NCBI GenBank assembly: GCA_902537555.1
Contig: CACBBR010000009.1
Span: 1-41,076 of the forward strand
Direction: 5' to 3'
DNA length: 41,076 nucleotides
DNA from: an uncultured Pelagibacteraceae bacterium
GTDB taxonomy: Bacteria > Pseudomonadota > Alphaproteobacteria > Pelagibacterales > Pelagibacteraceae
The notes below the pieces were generated by a model. That model was not told where the DNA came from. It made no database searches and saw nothing but the letters and a program-made list of their open reading frames with translations. Of the stretch, positions 32,723-41,076 are shown in pieces. A program made the translations under genes and the position numbers. Positions within the stretch are counted from its first letter, which is position 1. Every line of letters begins with the position of its first letter.

Positions 32723-35304
32723 TAAACCAAATTATCATCTAATTTGATTGCGGAAACAACCTTTTCATCGCCAGTTAATTTAATAATTCTTACACCTTGG
32801 GTATTTCTACCAGCAATCCTTATTTCCTTAACTGCAGTTCTTATAACTCTTCCTTTATTCGTAGAGATTAAAATTTGATCTCCTTCAAAGACTGGGAAAG
32901 ATGACGAGACGTTCCCGTTTCTAGGTGAGTTGACAATACCTATTATACCTTTGCCACCACGATTTGTAACTCTAAAATCATAATGCGATGTTCTTTTACC
33001 GTAACCATTTTCTGTGATTGATAATATAAATTTTTCTTTTGCTTTTAACTCAGATTTTTCATCTTTGGTTTTACTTTTACTTCTTTTAATATCGTCATTG
33101 TCAATTATTGACAATGAAACTATTGTATCTTTTTCTGCAAGGTTTATACCTCTTATTCCCTTTGAAGATCTTCCTTTAAACACTCTTAGTTTTTTTGATT
33201 CAAACCTTATACATTTTCCAAAATTTGTATTTAGCATAATATCTTGATTGTCTGTGCATATTTTTACTCCAATAATTTTGTCATCAGAGTCTAATTTCAT
33301 TGCAATTTTTCCTGATGCATTTATAGAAGTAAAATCATCTAAATTATTTTTTCTTATCTTTCCTTTGCTTGTTGCAAAAATTATATGCATATTTTTTTTA
33401 TCTATACCTTCACTAGGGAAAGGCATAATAGAACTAATAGATTGATGATTTTTCAGTGGTAAAATATTAAAAAGTGATTTTCCTTTTGATGATGCAGATC
33501 CTTCTGGAATTTTCCATGCTTTAACTTTATAAGCTAGTCCTTCTGTTGAAAAAAATAAGAGAGATGTATGAGTGTCAACGGACAAAGTTTGAACCACAGA
33601 GTCTTCGTCTCTTGTTTTAATACCAGTCTTTCCTTTACCGCCTCTTTTTTGTTGTTTAACTCCGCTTAAAGCACCTCTTTTTATATAACCCTGCAAGGTT
33701 ATTGTTATTATTACAGACTCCTTTTGAATTGTTTCCTCTATATCATAATTCAATACTGCATCAATAATTTTTGTCCTTCTTGGAGATGAAAATTTGTCTT
33801 TTATTGTTTGAAGATCGTTACTAATTACCTTCAATAACTCATTTTTTGAATTAATAATTTTTTTATAATTAGAAATTTCCTGAGCTAGTTTTTTTATTTC
33901 AATCTCAATTTCATTAATTCCAATAGCAGTTAATTTTTGCAATCTTAACTCTAATATTGAAATTACTTGATTAATTGAAAGAAAGTATTTTCCTTTATAG
34001 TTTTTAGTGTCGACAAGTTTGATAAGATTTGAAGCTTTATTTATTTTCCAAGAGGTTTTTAATAGAGTATTTTTTGCTTCCTCTGGATTTTTCGAAGATC
34101 TAATTATTTTAATTACTTTATCAATATTTTCTACACTTACAGACAAACCTAATAAAATATGAACTCTCTCTTCTGCTTTTTGAAGATCAAATTTAGTTCT
34201 TTTTATAACTACATCTTCTCTAAATTTTAAAAAGTTTTCTAAAAAATCTTTAAGCGTACATGTTTTTGGTTTTTGATCTACTATTGCTAAAGAATTAAAA
34301 CCAAATGAAGATTCTATTGAGGTGTATTTATAAAGTTGTCTTTTTACAGTTTCAGGTTCAACATTTCTTCTTAGATCAATAGATACTCTTATACCTTCAC
34401 TATTTGACTCATCTCTAATATCACTTATTCCCTCTATTTTTTTATCTCTTACTAATTCTGCTATTCTCTCATTTAAATTTGCTTTATTTATTTGATATGG
34501 GATGGATGAAATAACAAGCCTATCTTTACCATTTTTTAAATTTTCAACAGATATTTCTCCTCGAATTTTAAATGAGCCTCTTCCTGTTTTATATCCTTGT
34601 TTAATAATATCTTTACCAATTATTACACCTCCTGTTGGAAAATCTGGCCCTGGCACATGTTTCATTAATTCATTTATTTTAATATCTTTGTTTTTTATTA
34701 ATGCTAGCGTTGCATCAACTACTTCTCCTAAATTATGTGGTGGTATACTTGTTGCCATTCCTACTGCTATTCCTCCTGCGCCATTTACTAAAAGATTTGG
34801 ATATTGGGCAGGCAAAACTGTTGGTTCATGCTCAGTTTCGTCATAGTTGCTTTTGAATGAAACAGTATTTTTTTCAATATCATCAATTAAAAACTGAGAT
34901 ACTTTTGCTAATTTTGTTTCTGTATATCTCATTGCTGCTGGTGGATCTCCATCAATTGAACCAAAGTTTCCTTGACCATCAACTAATGGTACACTCATTG
35001 AAAACTCTTGAACCATTCTAACTAAAGCATCATAAACTGCTTGGTCTCCATGAGGGTGATATTTACCTATGACGTCTCCAACAATTCTTGCTGATTTTCT
35101 AAACTGTTTAGACCAGTCAAAACCACCTTTGTGCATTGCATATATAATTCTTCTATGAACTGGTTTTAAGCCATCTCTTATGTCAGGTAATGCCCTACTT
35201 ACTATCACGCTCATTGCGTAAGATAGATAGGATGAGCTCATCTCATCGTACATAGAGATTGATTTAATATTATTATCTACTTTTGAGATTTCGTTTTTTT
35301 CCAT
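32722..35304 (-). CDS. gyrA: DNA gyrase subunit A
   Basis: An 860-residue type II topoisomerase subunit that cuts and rejoins DNA. The active-site tyrosine lies in [11 protein letters not shown]. The winged-helix region includes [18 protein letters not shown]. The tower and coiled-coil domain run to about residue 500. The C-terminal beta-pinwheel carries the GyrA box [11 protein letters not shown], needed to wrap DNA and introduce negative supercoils. Quinolone-pocket positions look ordinary for alphaproteobacteria ([17 protein letters not shown]). The start is 5 bases after the ssb stop. Confidence 0.97.
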   Translation of the reverse strand: MEKNEISKVDNNIKSISMYDEMSSSYLSYAMSVIVSRALPDIRDGLKPVHRRIIYAMHKGGFDWSKQFRKSARIVGDVIGKYHPHGDQAVYDALVRMVQEFSMSVPLVDGQGNFGSIDGDPPAAMRYTETKLAKVSQFLIDDIEKNTVSFKSNYDETEHEPTVLPAQYPNLLVNGAGGIAVGMATSIPPHNLGEVVDATLALIKNKDIKINELMKHVPGPDFPTGGVIIGKDIIKQGYKTGRGSFKIRGEISVENLKNGKDRLVISSIPYQINKANLNERIAELVRDKKIEGISDIRDESNSEGIRVSIDLRRNVEPETVKRQLYKYTSIESSFGFNSLAIVDQKPKTCTLKDFLENFLKFREDVVIKRTKFDLQKAEERVHILLGLSVSVENIDKVIKIIRSSKNPEEAKNTLLKTSWKINKASNLIKLVDTKNYKGKYFLSINQVISILELRLQKLTAIGINEIEIEIKKLAQEISNYKKIINSKNELLKVISNDLQTIKDKFSSPRRTKIIDAVLNYDIEETIQKESVIITITLQGYIKRGALSGVKQQKRGGKGKTGIKTRDEDSVVQTLSVDTHTSLLFFSTEGLAYKVKAWKIPEGSASSKGKSLFNILPLKNHQSISSIMPFPSEGIDKKNMHIIFATSKGKIRKNNLDDFTSINASGKIAMKLDSDDKIIGVKICTDNQDIMLNTNFGKCIRFESKKLRVFKGRSSKGIRGINLAEKDTIVSLSIIDNDDIKRSKSKTKDEKSELKAKEKFILSITENGYGKRTSHYDFRVTNRGGKGIIGIVNSPRNGNVSSSFPVFEGDQILISTNKGRVIRTAVKEIRIAGRNTQGVRIIKLTGDEKVVSAIKLDDNLV

Positions 35305-35309
35305 ACTAA

Positions 35310-35759
35310 TTAAAACGGAATATCATCATCCAAACCACTTTGATCAGGTGAAGGACTATCATCAAAAGTTTGTTTATTATCTTGAGAACCAACATTATTT
35401 TGATTACCACCACCTAACATTGTTAAAGATGAATTGTAGCCTTGTATTAGAATTTCAGTTGAATATTTATCTTGTCCACTTTGCTCGTCTTTCCATTTTC
35501 TTGTTGAAATTTGTCCTTCAACGTATACTTGTGCACCTTTTTTTAAATACTGTTGAACAACGTTAACTAATCCTTCGTTAAAAACAACGATTCTATGCCA
35601 TTCGGTTTTTTCTTTTTTTTCACCCGTGTTTTTATCTTTCCAAGTTTGACTTGTTGCCAGACTTAATCTGGCTACACTTTTACCATTTACCATTTGTTTT
35701 ACTTCTGGATCTGCGCCTAAACGACCAATTAATAATACTTTATTTAAACTACCAGCCAT
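35310..35759 (-). CDS. ssb: single-stranded DNA-binding protein
   Basis: A 149-residue SSB with an OB fold ([44 protein letters not shown]) and a disordered glycine/asparagine/glutamine linker. The acidic tip DDDIPF binds partner proteins such as RecG and the clamp loader. Length is normal. It is divergent from uvrA with 80 bases between them. I see no alphaproteobacterial LexA box (GTTC-N7-GTTC) in that gap. Confidence 0.96.
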   Translation of the reverse strand: MAGSLNKVLLIGRLGADPEVKQMVNGKSVARLSLATSQTWKDKNTGEKKEKTEWHRIVVFNEGLVNVVQQYLKKGAQVYVEGQISTRKWKDEQSGQDKYSTEILIQGYNSSLTMLGGGNQNNVGSQDNKQTFDDSPSPDQSGLDDDIPF

Positions 35760-35839
35760 AATATTTTAATATTTAGAATGTTTATTATAACACTTATTAA
35801 CCTGAATATTAATTTTATTAAATTAAAGCAACAAAAATT

Positions 35840-38716
35840 ATGCTCAAAAAGATAGTTATTAAGGGTGCAAAAGAGCACAATTTAAAGAATATTACTCTTG
35901 AGATTCCAAAAGAAAAATTTGTTGTGATTACAGGGCTGTCAGGGTCTGGCAAATCATCATTAGCATTTGATACGGTTTACGCAGAAGGTCAACGCAGATA
36001 TGTTGAAAGTTTGTCTGCATACGCAAGGCAATTTCTTGATAAAATGAAAAAACCAAACGTAGATTTAATTGAAGGTTTAAGTCCAGCGATTTCTATTGAG
36101 CAAAAAAATACATCTAAAAATCCAAGATCTACTGTAGCAACGGTTACAGAAATTTATGATTATATGAGAGTACTTTATGCAAGAGCAGGTATACCCTACT
36201 CTCCATTTACGGGTTTGCCAATTACTTCACAAACAATTAGTCAAATAGTAGATAAAATTAAAACTCTCCCAAAAAAATCTACTATTTACTTATATGCGCC
36301 TGTTGTTAGAGGCAGGAAAGGAGAATATCGAAAAGATATACTTGGTTATAAAAAAAGAGGATTTAGAAAAATCAAAGTTGATAATAAATTATATGATATT
36401 GATGAGGTTCCAGAATTAAATAAAAAACTTAAACATGATATCTCTGTCTTAGTCGATAGAATAGTTTTAAATTCGTCATTAGGTAATAGATTAGCAGAAA
36501 GTGTCGAAACAGCAGTAAATCTAGCTAATGGTTTAATGTTTGTGGAGTATGAGGACGAAACCCTTCCAAAAAAATTTAGAAAAATTGAAAATTTAATTTT
36601 TTCTACAAAATTTGCATGTCCAGAGAGTGGATTTACTATTGAAGAAATAGAACCTAGATTATTTTCTTTTAACAGTCCTTATGGTGCATGCGAAGAATGT
36701 GAAGGTATAGGAGTAAAATTAAATGTGGATCCTAAATTAGTAGTGCCAGATGAAAAAAAAACTATAGCTGATGGTGCAATTGAACCTTGGTCAAAATCGT
36801 CTTCTTTATACTACGCACAAACATTAGCATCTATTGCAAAACACTATGGTTTTTCACTGAATGATAGATGGTCAAAATTACCAAAAAAAATTAAAGATGT
36901 AATTCTTTTCGGTTCAGACGATGAGGAAATAAAATTTTCTTATGACGATGGATATGAAAAATATTCACATAAAAAAACATTTGAGGGTGTGGTAAATAAT
37001 CTGGAAAGAAGGTTTTTAGAAACTGATAGTGATTGGAAAAGAGAAGAGATTTCACAATATCAATCTGATACAAAATGTGAAAGGTGTAATGGACACAGAT
37101 TAAAAGATGAAGCTTTATGTGTAAAAATTAATGAACTTAATATTAGTGAAGTTACAGAAAAATCAATTTACGATGCAAAAGAGTGGTTTAAATCACTAGA
37201 AACCAAATTAGATAAAAGGCAATTAAAAATAGCACAACACATACTTAAAGAAATTAATGAGAGATTAAACTTTTTATTAAATGTTGGACTTGATTACCTA
37301 ACATTGTCTAGAGAATCTGGAACATTGTCAGGAGGTGAAGCTCAAAGAATTAGATTAGCATCTCAAATAGGATCTGGATTAACTGGCGTGTTATATGTTC
37401 TTGATGAACCGTCTATAGGTTTGCACCAAAAAGATAATGTAAAGTTAATTAATGCATTAAAAAGATTAAGAGACCTGGGTAATACTGTGATTGTGGTTGA
37501 GCATGATACTGAAACAATGGAGAATGCTGACCATATAATTGACCTTGGTCCTGAAGCTGGAAACAAAGGTGGAGAAGTAGTAGCACAAGGTTCATACAAA
37601 GATATTCTTGACAATGATAAAAGTATTACTGGTAGATACTTATCAAATAAGAGCTACATACCTATCCCACGTAATAGAAGATTAGCGAAGAATGGTAGAT
37701 TTTTAGAAATTAATGGAGCAAGTGGTAATAATTTAAACAACGTGAATCTTAAAATACCATTAGGAAGTTTCACATGTGTTACTGGTGTATCTGGTAGCGG
37801 TAAATCTACCTTAATACTTCAAACACTTTACAATGCTTTAAACCTTACTTTAAATAATAATAAATCAAGAAAAATACCTAAACCATTTAGAGGTTTTAAA
37901 GGAATTGAATTAGTAGACAAAATTATCGACATTGATCAATCGCCAATTGGAAGAACTCCAAGGTCAAATCCTGCAACTTACACCGGTGCTTTTGGACCGA
38001 TTAGGGATTGGTTTACTAATTTACCAGAAGCAAAAAGTAGAGGATATAAACCTGGAAGATTTTCTTTTAATGTTAAAGGTGGACGTTGTGAAGCTTGTGA
38101 AGGTGATGGCGTAATAACGTACGAGATGCATTTCTTGCCAGATGTATACATAACTTGCGATGAATGCAAAGGAACAAGATACAATAGAGAAACGTTAGAG
38201 ATTAAATTTAAAGATAAAAGTATCGCAGATGTTTTAAATATGACTGTTGACGAGGGTTGCGAGTACTTTGAGAATATCTCAAATATAAAGACTAAATTAT
38301 TAACACTTAAAAAAGTTGGATTGGGTTACATAAAAATAGGTCAGCAAGCAACTACTCTTTCTGGTGGCGAGGCTCAAAGAATAAAACTAGCAAAAGAATT
38401 ATCTAAAAGATCAACAGGAAGAACTATTTACATTTTGGATGAACCAACTACTGGGTTACATCAACATGATATTAAGAAATTATTAGAAATACTTCATACT
38501 TTTGTTGCAACAGGAAATACAGTAGTTGTAATTGAGCACAATTTAGACGTAATAAAAACAGCAGATTATATTGTTGATATGGGTCCTGATGGTGGAGTAA
38601 AAGGTGGAAATATTATAGCTGAAGGCAAACCTGAGGAAATTATTAATGTTAAAGACAGTTATACAGGTAAATTTTTAAAACCTTTGCTAGATAACAAATT
38701 TAAAAAAACAGCTTAA
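35840..38716 (+). CDS. uvrA: UvrA, excinuclease ABC subunit A
   Basis: A 958-residue ABC-type damage sensor of nucleotide excision repair. Two Walker A sites are seen, [14 protein letters not shown] and [14 protein letters not shown], and two signature blocks, [15 protein letters not shown] and [15 protein letters not shown]. The second zinc finger is intact ([10 protein letters not shown] then [11 protein letters not shown]). The first reads CPES, not CPxC, and then ACEEC, so one of four ligands is Ser (codon AGT at 36626-36628); I believe this form is shared by many alphaproteobacteria. It is divergent from ssb. The next gene starts 32 bases later. Confidence 0.97.
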   Translation: MLKKIVIKGAKEHNLKNITLEIPKEKFVVITGLSGSGKSSLAFDTVYAEGQRRYVESLSAYARQFLDKMKKPNVDLIEGLSPAISIEQKNTSKNPRSTVATVTEIYDYMRVLYARAGIPYSPFTGLPITSQTISQIVDKIKTLPKKSTIYLYAPVVRGRKGEYRKDILGYKKRGFRKIKVDNKLYDIDEVPELNKKLKHDISVLVDRIVLNSSLGNRLAESVETAVNLANGLMFVEYEDETLPKKFRKIENLIFSTKFACPESGFTIEEIEPRLFSFNSPYGACEECEGIGVKLNVDPKLVVPDEKKTIADGAIEPWSKSSSLYYAQTLASIAKHYGFSLNDRWSKLPKKIKDVILFGSDDEEIKFSYDDGYEKYSHKKTFEGVVNNLERRFLETDSDWKREEISQYQSDTKCERCNGHRLKDEALCVKINELNISEVTEKSIYDAKEWFKSLETKLDKRQLKIAQHILKEINERLNFLLNVGLDYLTLSRESGTLSGGEAQRIRLASQIGSGLTGVLYVLDEPSIGLHQKDNVKLINALKRLRDLGNTVIVVEHDTETMENADHIIDLGPEAGNKGGEVVAQGSYKDILDNDKSITGRYLSNKSYIPIPRNRRLAKNGRFLEINGASGNNLNNVNLKIPLGSFTCVTGVSGSGKSTLILQTLYNALNLTLNNNKSRKIPKPFRGFKGIELVDKIIDIDQSPIGRTPRSNPATYTGAFGPIRDWFTNLPEAKSRGYKPGRFSFNVKGGRCEACEGDGVITYEMHFLPDVYITCDECKGTRYNRETLEIKFKDKSIADVLNMTVDEGCEYFENISNIKTKLLTLKKVGLGYIKIGQQATTLSGGEAQRIKLAKELSKRSTGRTIYILDEPTTGLHQHDIKKLLEILHTFVATGNTVVVIEHNLDVIKTADYIVDMGPDGGVKGGNIIAEGKPEEIINVKDSYTGKFLKPLLDNKFKKTA

Positions 38717-38748
38717 AAAATATTTAAAAATGATATAAATATAAATAT

Positions 38749-39351
38749 ATGACTTCGATTCTTCAATCTTTATCTAAAACTATTCACGTTTCTTTGGCAC
38801 TATCAATTTTACTATTTCTTGGTTTGTATTTTGGAAACGGTGGTTTTGATTTTGATTTAGTTTTTTGGAGTTGGTTATTTAGATACATACATGTAATTGT
38901 AGCTATTATGTGGATAGGCTTACTTTGGTATTTTAATTTTGTACAAATACCTAACATGGCTAAAATTCCAGATGAGCAAAAGCCAGCAATTGGTAAAGTT
39001 ATTGCTCCAGCCGCATTATTTTGGTTTAGATGGGCAGCTTTATTCACAGTAATATCTGGACTTATATTGGCTTATATAAATGGATATGTTCATCAAGCTA
39101 TGGCTCTTGGAATTGGATCAGGTGGTGGTAAAGCTACGGCGATTGGAATTGGTATGTGGCTTGGGATAATCATGGCTTTTAATGTTTGGTTTGTAATTTG
39201 GCCTAACCAAAAAAAAGCTTTGGGTATTGTAGCGGTTGAACCAGATGTTAAGGCAAAATCAGCTAAAACTGCAATGTTATTTTCTAGAACGAATACTTTG
39301 CTATCTTTGCCGATGTTGTTATCGATGGTTGTAGCCCAAAACTTATATTAA
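38749..39351 (+). CDS. PuuD-like (urate hydroxylase N-terminal family) membrane protein
   Basis: A 200-residue membrane protein with about five hydrophobic segments. FRYIHVIVAIMWIGLLWYFNF, NMAKIPDEQKPAIGKVI, FWFRWAALFTVISGL and GMWLGIIMAFNVWFVIWPNQ (shown as separate blocks) match the membrane domain of PuuD-type urate hydroxylases (DUF989). Known PuuD proteins also have a C-terminal cytochrome c domain; this protein has none, and no CxxCH is present. Such short relatives are sometimes mislabelled as NusG antiterminators, which the sequence does not support. The function is unknown; histidines in IHVIV and VHQAM might bind heme, which is speculative. Its end overlaps secF by 4 bases, tail to tail. 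Confidence 0.8.
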   Translation: MTSILQSLSKTIHVSLALSILLFLGLYFGNGGFDFDLVFWSWLFRYIHVIVAIMWIGLLWYFNFVQIPNMAKIPDEQKPAIGKVIAPAALFWFRWAALFTVISGLILAYINGYVHQAMALGIGSGGGKATAIGIGMWLGIIMAFNVWFVIWPNQKKALGIVAVEPDVKAKSAKTAMLFSRTNTLLSLPMLLSMVVAQNLY

Positions 39352-40241
39352 TCTTTTTCTTCTTTAACGATTGTTCTTTGGCTAACATTTAGTGCAACTA
39401 AAATTGGATTAGCTATATATATAGATGAATATGTTCCAAATATCACTCCTAAAATCATTGCTAAAGAAAAACCTTTAAGAATTTCACCTCCGAATAAATA
39501 TATAGATAATAAAGCTAGAAGTGTAGTTGCTGAAGTTATTATCGTTCTTGATAAGGTTTCATTAATAGAGATGTTGGTTAATTCATAAATTTTAATATCT
39601 GAATATTTTCGTAAATTTTCTCTTACTCTATCAAATATAACAACAGTATCATTCATTGAGTATCCAACTATAGTCAGTACAGCAGCAACTATTGATAAAT
39701 TTATTTCAAGAGAGAATATAGAGAATATTCCTAATGTTATAATAACATCATGAAATATTGCTAATATTGCTCCTAAGCTGAATTGCCACTCGAATCTGAT
39801 CCAAATATACAACAACATAGCAGCTAAGGATAAACTTATTGCAATAATTCCAGATTTTAGAAGTTCTGAGCTTACTTTAGGTCCAACATTTTCTACTCTT
39901 CTAAAATCAACATTTCCTATAGAGCTCGATAATTTATTTTGAATATTTTTAATAAATTCTGGATCATTCGAATTTTGTTTTTCAAATTTTACTATAAAAT
40001 CTGTCTCATTACCAAATTTTTTAACGGACACATCTCCTAAATTCATTTGATTAAAACTATCTCTGATCATGGTTATATTGTTAGTTTTATCATTTGTTCT
40101 TAATTCAATTAAAGTTCCACCCTTAAAGTCAACACCATAATTCAAACCTTTAAGAATAAGAAAAATTAAGGAGACGATTATTAAAACAAGCGATAAAATA
40201 TTAAATTTTCTATAGAATTTGTTAAAGGAAATATGATTCAT
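39348..40241 (-). CDS. secF: SecF, protein translocase accessory subunit
   Basis: A 297-residue inner-membrane protein with six membrane segments. Motifs include NYGVDFKGGTLIELR (SecF start), FRRVENVGPKVSSEL, AAVLTIVGYSMNDTVVIFDR and LSRTIITSATTLLALLSIY. With SecD it uses the proton gradient to help pull proteins through SecYEG. Length is normal. It follows secD directly, with no base between the genes. Confidence 0.96.
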   Translation of the reverse strand: MNHISFNKFYRKFNILSLVLIIVSLIFLILKGLNYGVDFKGGTLIELRTNDKTNNITMIRDSFNQMNLGDVSVKKFGNETDFIVKFEKQNSNDPEFIKNIQNKLSSSIGNVDFRRVENVGPKVSSELLKSGIIAISLSLAAMLLYIWIRFEWQFSLGAILAIFHDVIITLGIFSIFSLEINLSIVAAVLTIVGYSMNDTVVIFDRVRENLRKYSDIKIYELTNISINETLSRTIITSATTLLALLSIYLFGGEILKGFSLAMILGVIFGTYSSIYIANPILVALNVSQRTIVKEEKD

Positions 40242-41076
40242 TTATAATAACTGCTCCTTTTCTTTATTTTTAACCACGTATAAAGAGGTTAACAATCGAG
40301 CTATAAAATATACTGAGAATAAAGTTGTTAATATTCCAACTCCTAATGTTACAGAGAAACCTTTTACAGGACCTGAGCCCATAAAAAATAATATAAATGC
40401 AGCAATTAATGTTGTGATGTTTGCATCTAAGATTGTTGTTCTTGATTTTGTATATCCAGCATCAAATGCTATAATAGGATTTTTTTCACTTTTAGTCTCT
40501 TCTTTTATACGCTCAAAAATTAAAACATTAGCATCTACAGCCATACCTACAGTTAAAATTATTCCCGCGATACCAGGCAAAGTTAAAGTTGCCTCGAATA
40601 ATGTAAGAATTCCAATTAATAAAAATAGGTTTGTAATCAAGGCTAAATTGGCAATTAATCCAAATGCTCTGTATTTGTAAATCATAAATATAATAACTAG
40701 CAAGAAACCAATGATCAAAGATAGTATTCCTGCATCGATTGAGTCTTGTCCTAAGTCAGGACCGACAGTTCTTTCTTCAATAATATTTAAAGGTGCCGGT
40801 AAAGCACCCGATCTAAGCAATAAAGCAAGATCAGTTGCTGATTGAAATGTGAAGTTTCCAGAAATTTGACCAGATCCTCCAATTATAGGTTCTCTTACGG
40901 ATGGTGCACTTATTATTTTTCCATCTAAAATAATTGCTAATTGCTTTCCTACACCTGTACTAGTAGCTTTTCCAAATTTTTTTGCACCTACTCTATCTAA
41001 ACTAAATGAAACTACTGTTTCATTGGTTTGTGAATTCATAGTAGGTTTTGCATCTACCAGGTTATCACCACTTAAA
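40242..41076 (-). CDS. secD: SecD, protein translocase accessory subunit (5' part outside window)
   Basis: The C-terminal part of SecD, about 277 codons; the frame stays open to the window end upstream of the first methionine at 41039, reading LSGDNLVDAKPT, so the ATG there is not the true start. Seen are the periplasmic P1 region end (VVSFSLDRVGAKKFG; GSGQISGNFTFQSATDLALLL) and the RND-type membrane domain with GIILTVGMAVDANVLIFERI. The N-terminal membrane segment and most of the periplasmic domain lie beyond 41076. secD-secF is an operon, and yajC is often upstream in alphaproteobacteria. Confidence 0.96.
   Translation of the reverse strand, partial: LSGDNLVDAKPTMNSQTNETVVSFSLDRVGAKKFGKATSTGVGKQLAIILDGKIISAPSVREPIIGGSGQISGNFTFQSATDLALLLRSGALPAPLNIIEERTVGPDLGQDSIDAGILSLIIGFLLVIIFMIYKYRAFGLIANLALITNLFLLIGILTLFEATLTLPGIAGIILTVGMAVDANVLIFERIKEETKSEKNPIIAFDAGYTKSRTTILDANITTLIAAFILFFMGSGPVKGFSVTLGVGILTTLFSVYFIARLLTSLYVVKNKEKEQLL

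Noticed and set aside
35760..35839. LexA/SOS box between ssb and uvrA.
   Set aside because: Divergent ssb-uvrA pairs often have one, so I looked for GTTC-N7-GTTC and GAAC-N7-GAAC; neither is present in the 80 bases.
38749..39351. NusG-type antitermination protein.
   Set aside because: This label is used for some homologs, but the protein is an integral membrane protein with no NGN or KOW domain.

Overview
This window comes from an AT-rich, tightly packed alphaproteobacterial chromosome. It most resembles the marine SAR11 clade ('Candidatus Pelagibacter' and relatives). The grounds are strong lysine/asparagine/isoleucine bias, almost no intergenic DNA, single tRNA genes wedged between genes, conserved alphaproteobacterial gene blocks, and a putative SAM riboswitch before a metY-type gene. 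I see no prophage, insertion sequence, CRISPR array or other mobile DNA. No stretch of 300 bases lacks a gene; the longest gap is about 147 bases, between rplM and metY.

Layout. (1) 22-5244, minus: rplM-rpsI-argC-small lipoprotein-hom-AEC transporter-DMT transporter, which joins ribosomal proteins to amino-acid synthesis and export. (2) 5344-8925, plus: a putative SAM-V riboswitch, a metY-type sulfhydrylase, a coupled alpha/beta hydrolase and a second metY-type paralog. (3) 8903-13320: heme A synthase (ctaA), chorismate mutase, then a minus-strand block (cytochrome bc1 chaperone-rpmF-plsX-ihfA-merR-rpmG), divergent bamE and tRNA-Glu. (4) 13356-15664, minus: tRNA-Pro, an NDUFS4-like complex I subunit, an SbmA/BacA-like transporter and glpX. 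(5) 15760-18010, plus: zinc-ribbon membrane protein, nhaA and a secreted glutathione peroxidase. (6) 18002-26443, minus: nine genes with no intergenic base (rarD-mltB-like-rlpA-like-dac-tmk-holB-metG-tatD-MBL). (7) 26528-30499: tRNA-Ser, sdhE, recG, DUF502, a Tat-type M48 lipoprotein and tRNA-Lys. (8) 30549-35759, minus: ssb-gyrA-coaD-cyclophilin-tgt. (9) 35840-41076: uvrA, a PuuD-like membrane protein, then minus-strand secDF with secD cut by the window end.

How the genes fit together. Hom makes homoserine, and the two sulfhydrylases would turn its O-acyl ester into homocysteine or methionine, with SAM feedback through the leader RNA. The cell-wall and replication block, the SecDF/BamE/Tat lipoprotein set and the respiratory assembly factors (ctaA, bc1 chaperone, sdhE, NDUFS4) are housekeeping functions of a small aerobic cell.

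Most notable: the Tgt protein has lost all four zinc ligands while keeping its catalytic aspartates. Others are the hydrolase between two sulfhydrylase paralogs, the degenerate RlpA, a nine-gene block with no gaps, divergent genes with abutting start codons, and a gene starting 7 bases after a tRNA CCA end. All calls come from reading the sequence and recalling protein families; no database search was run.
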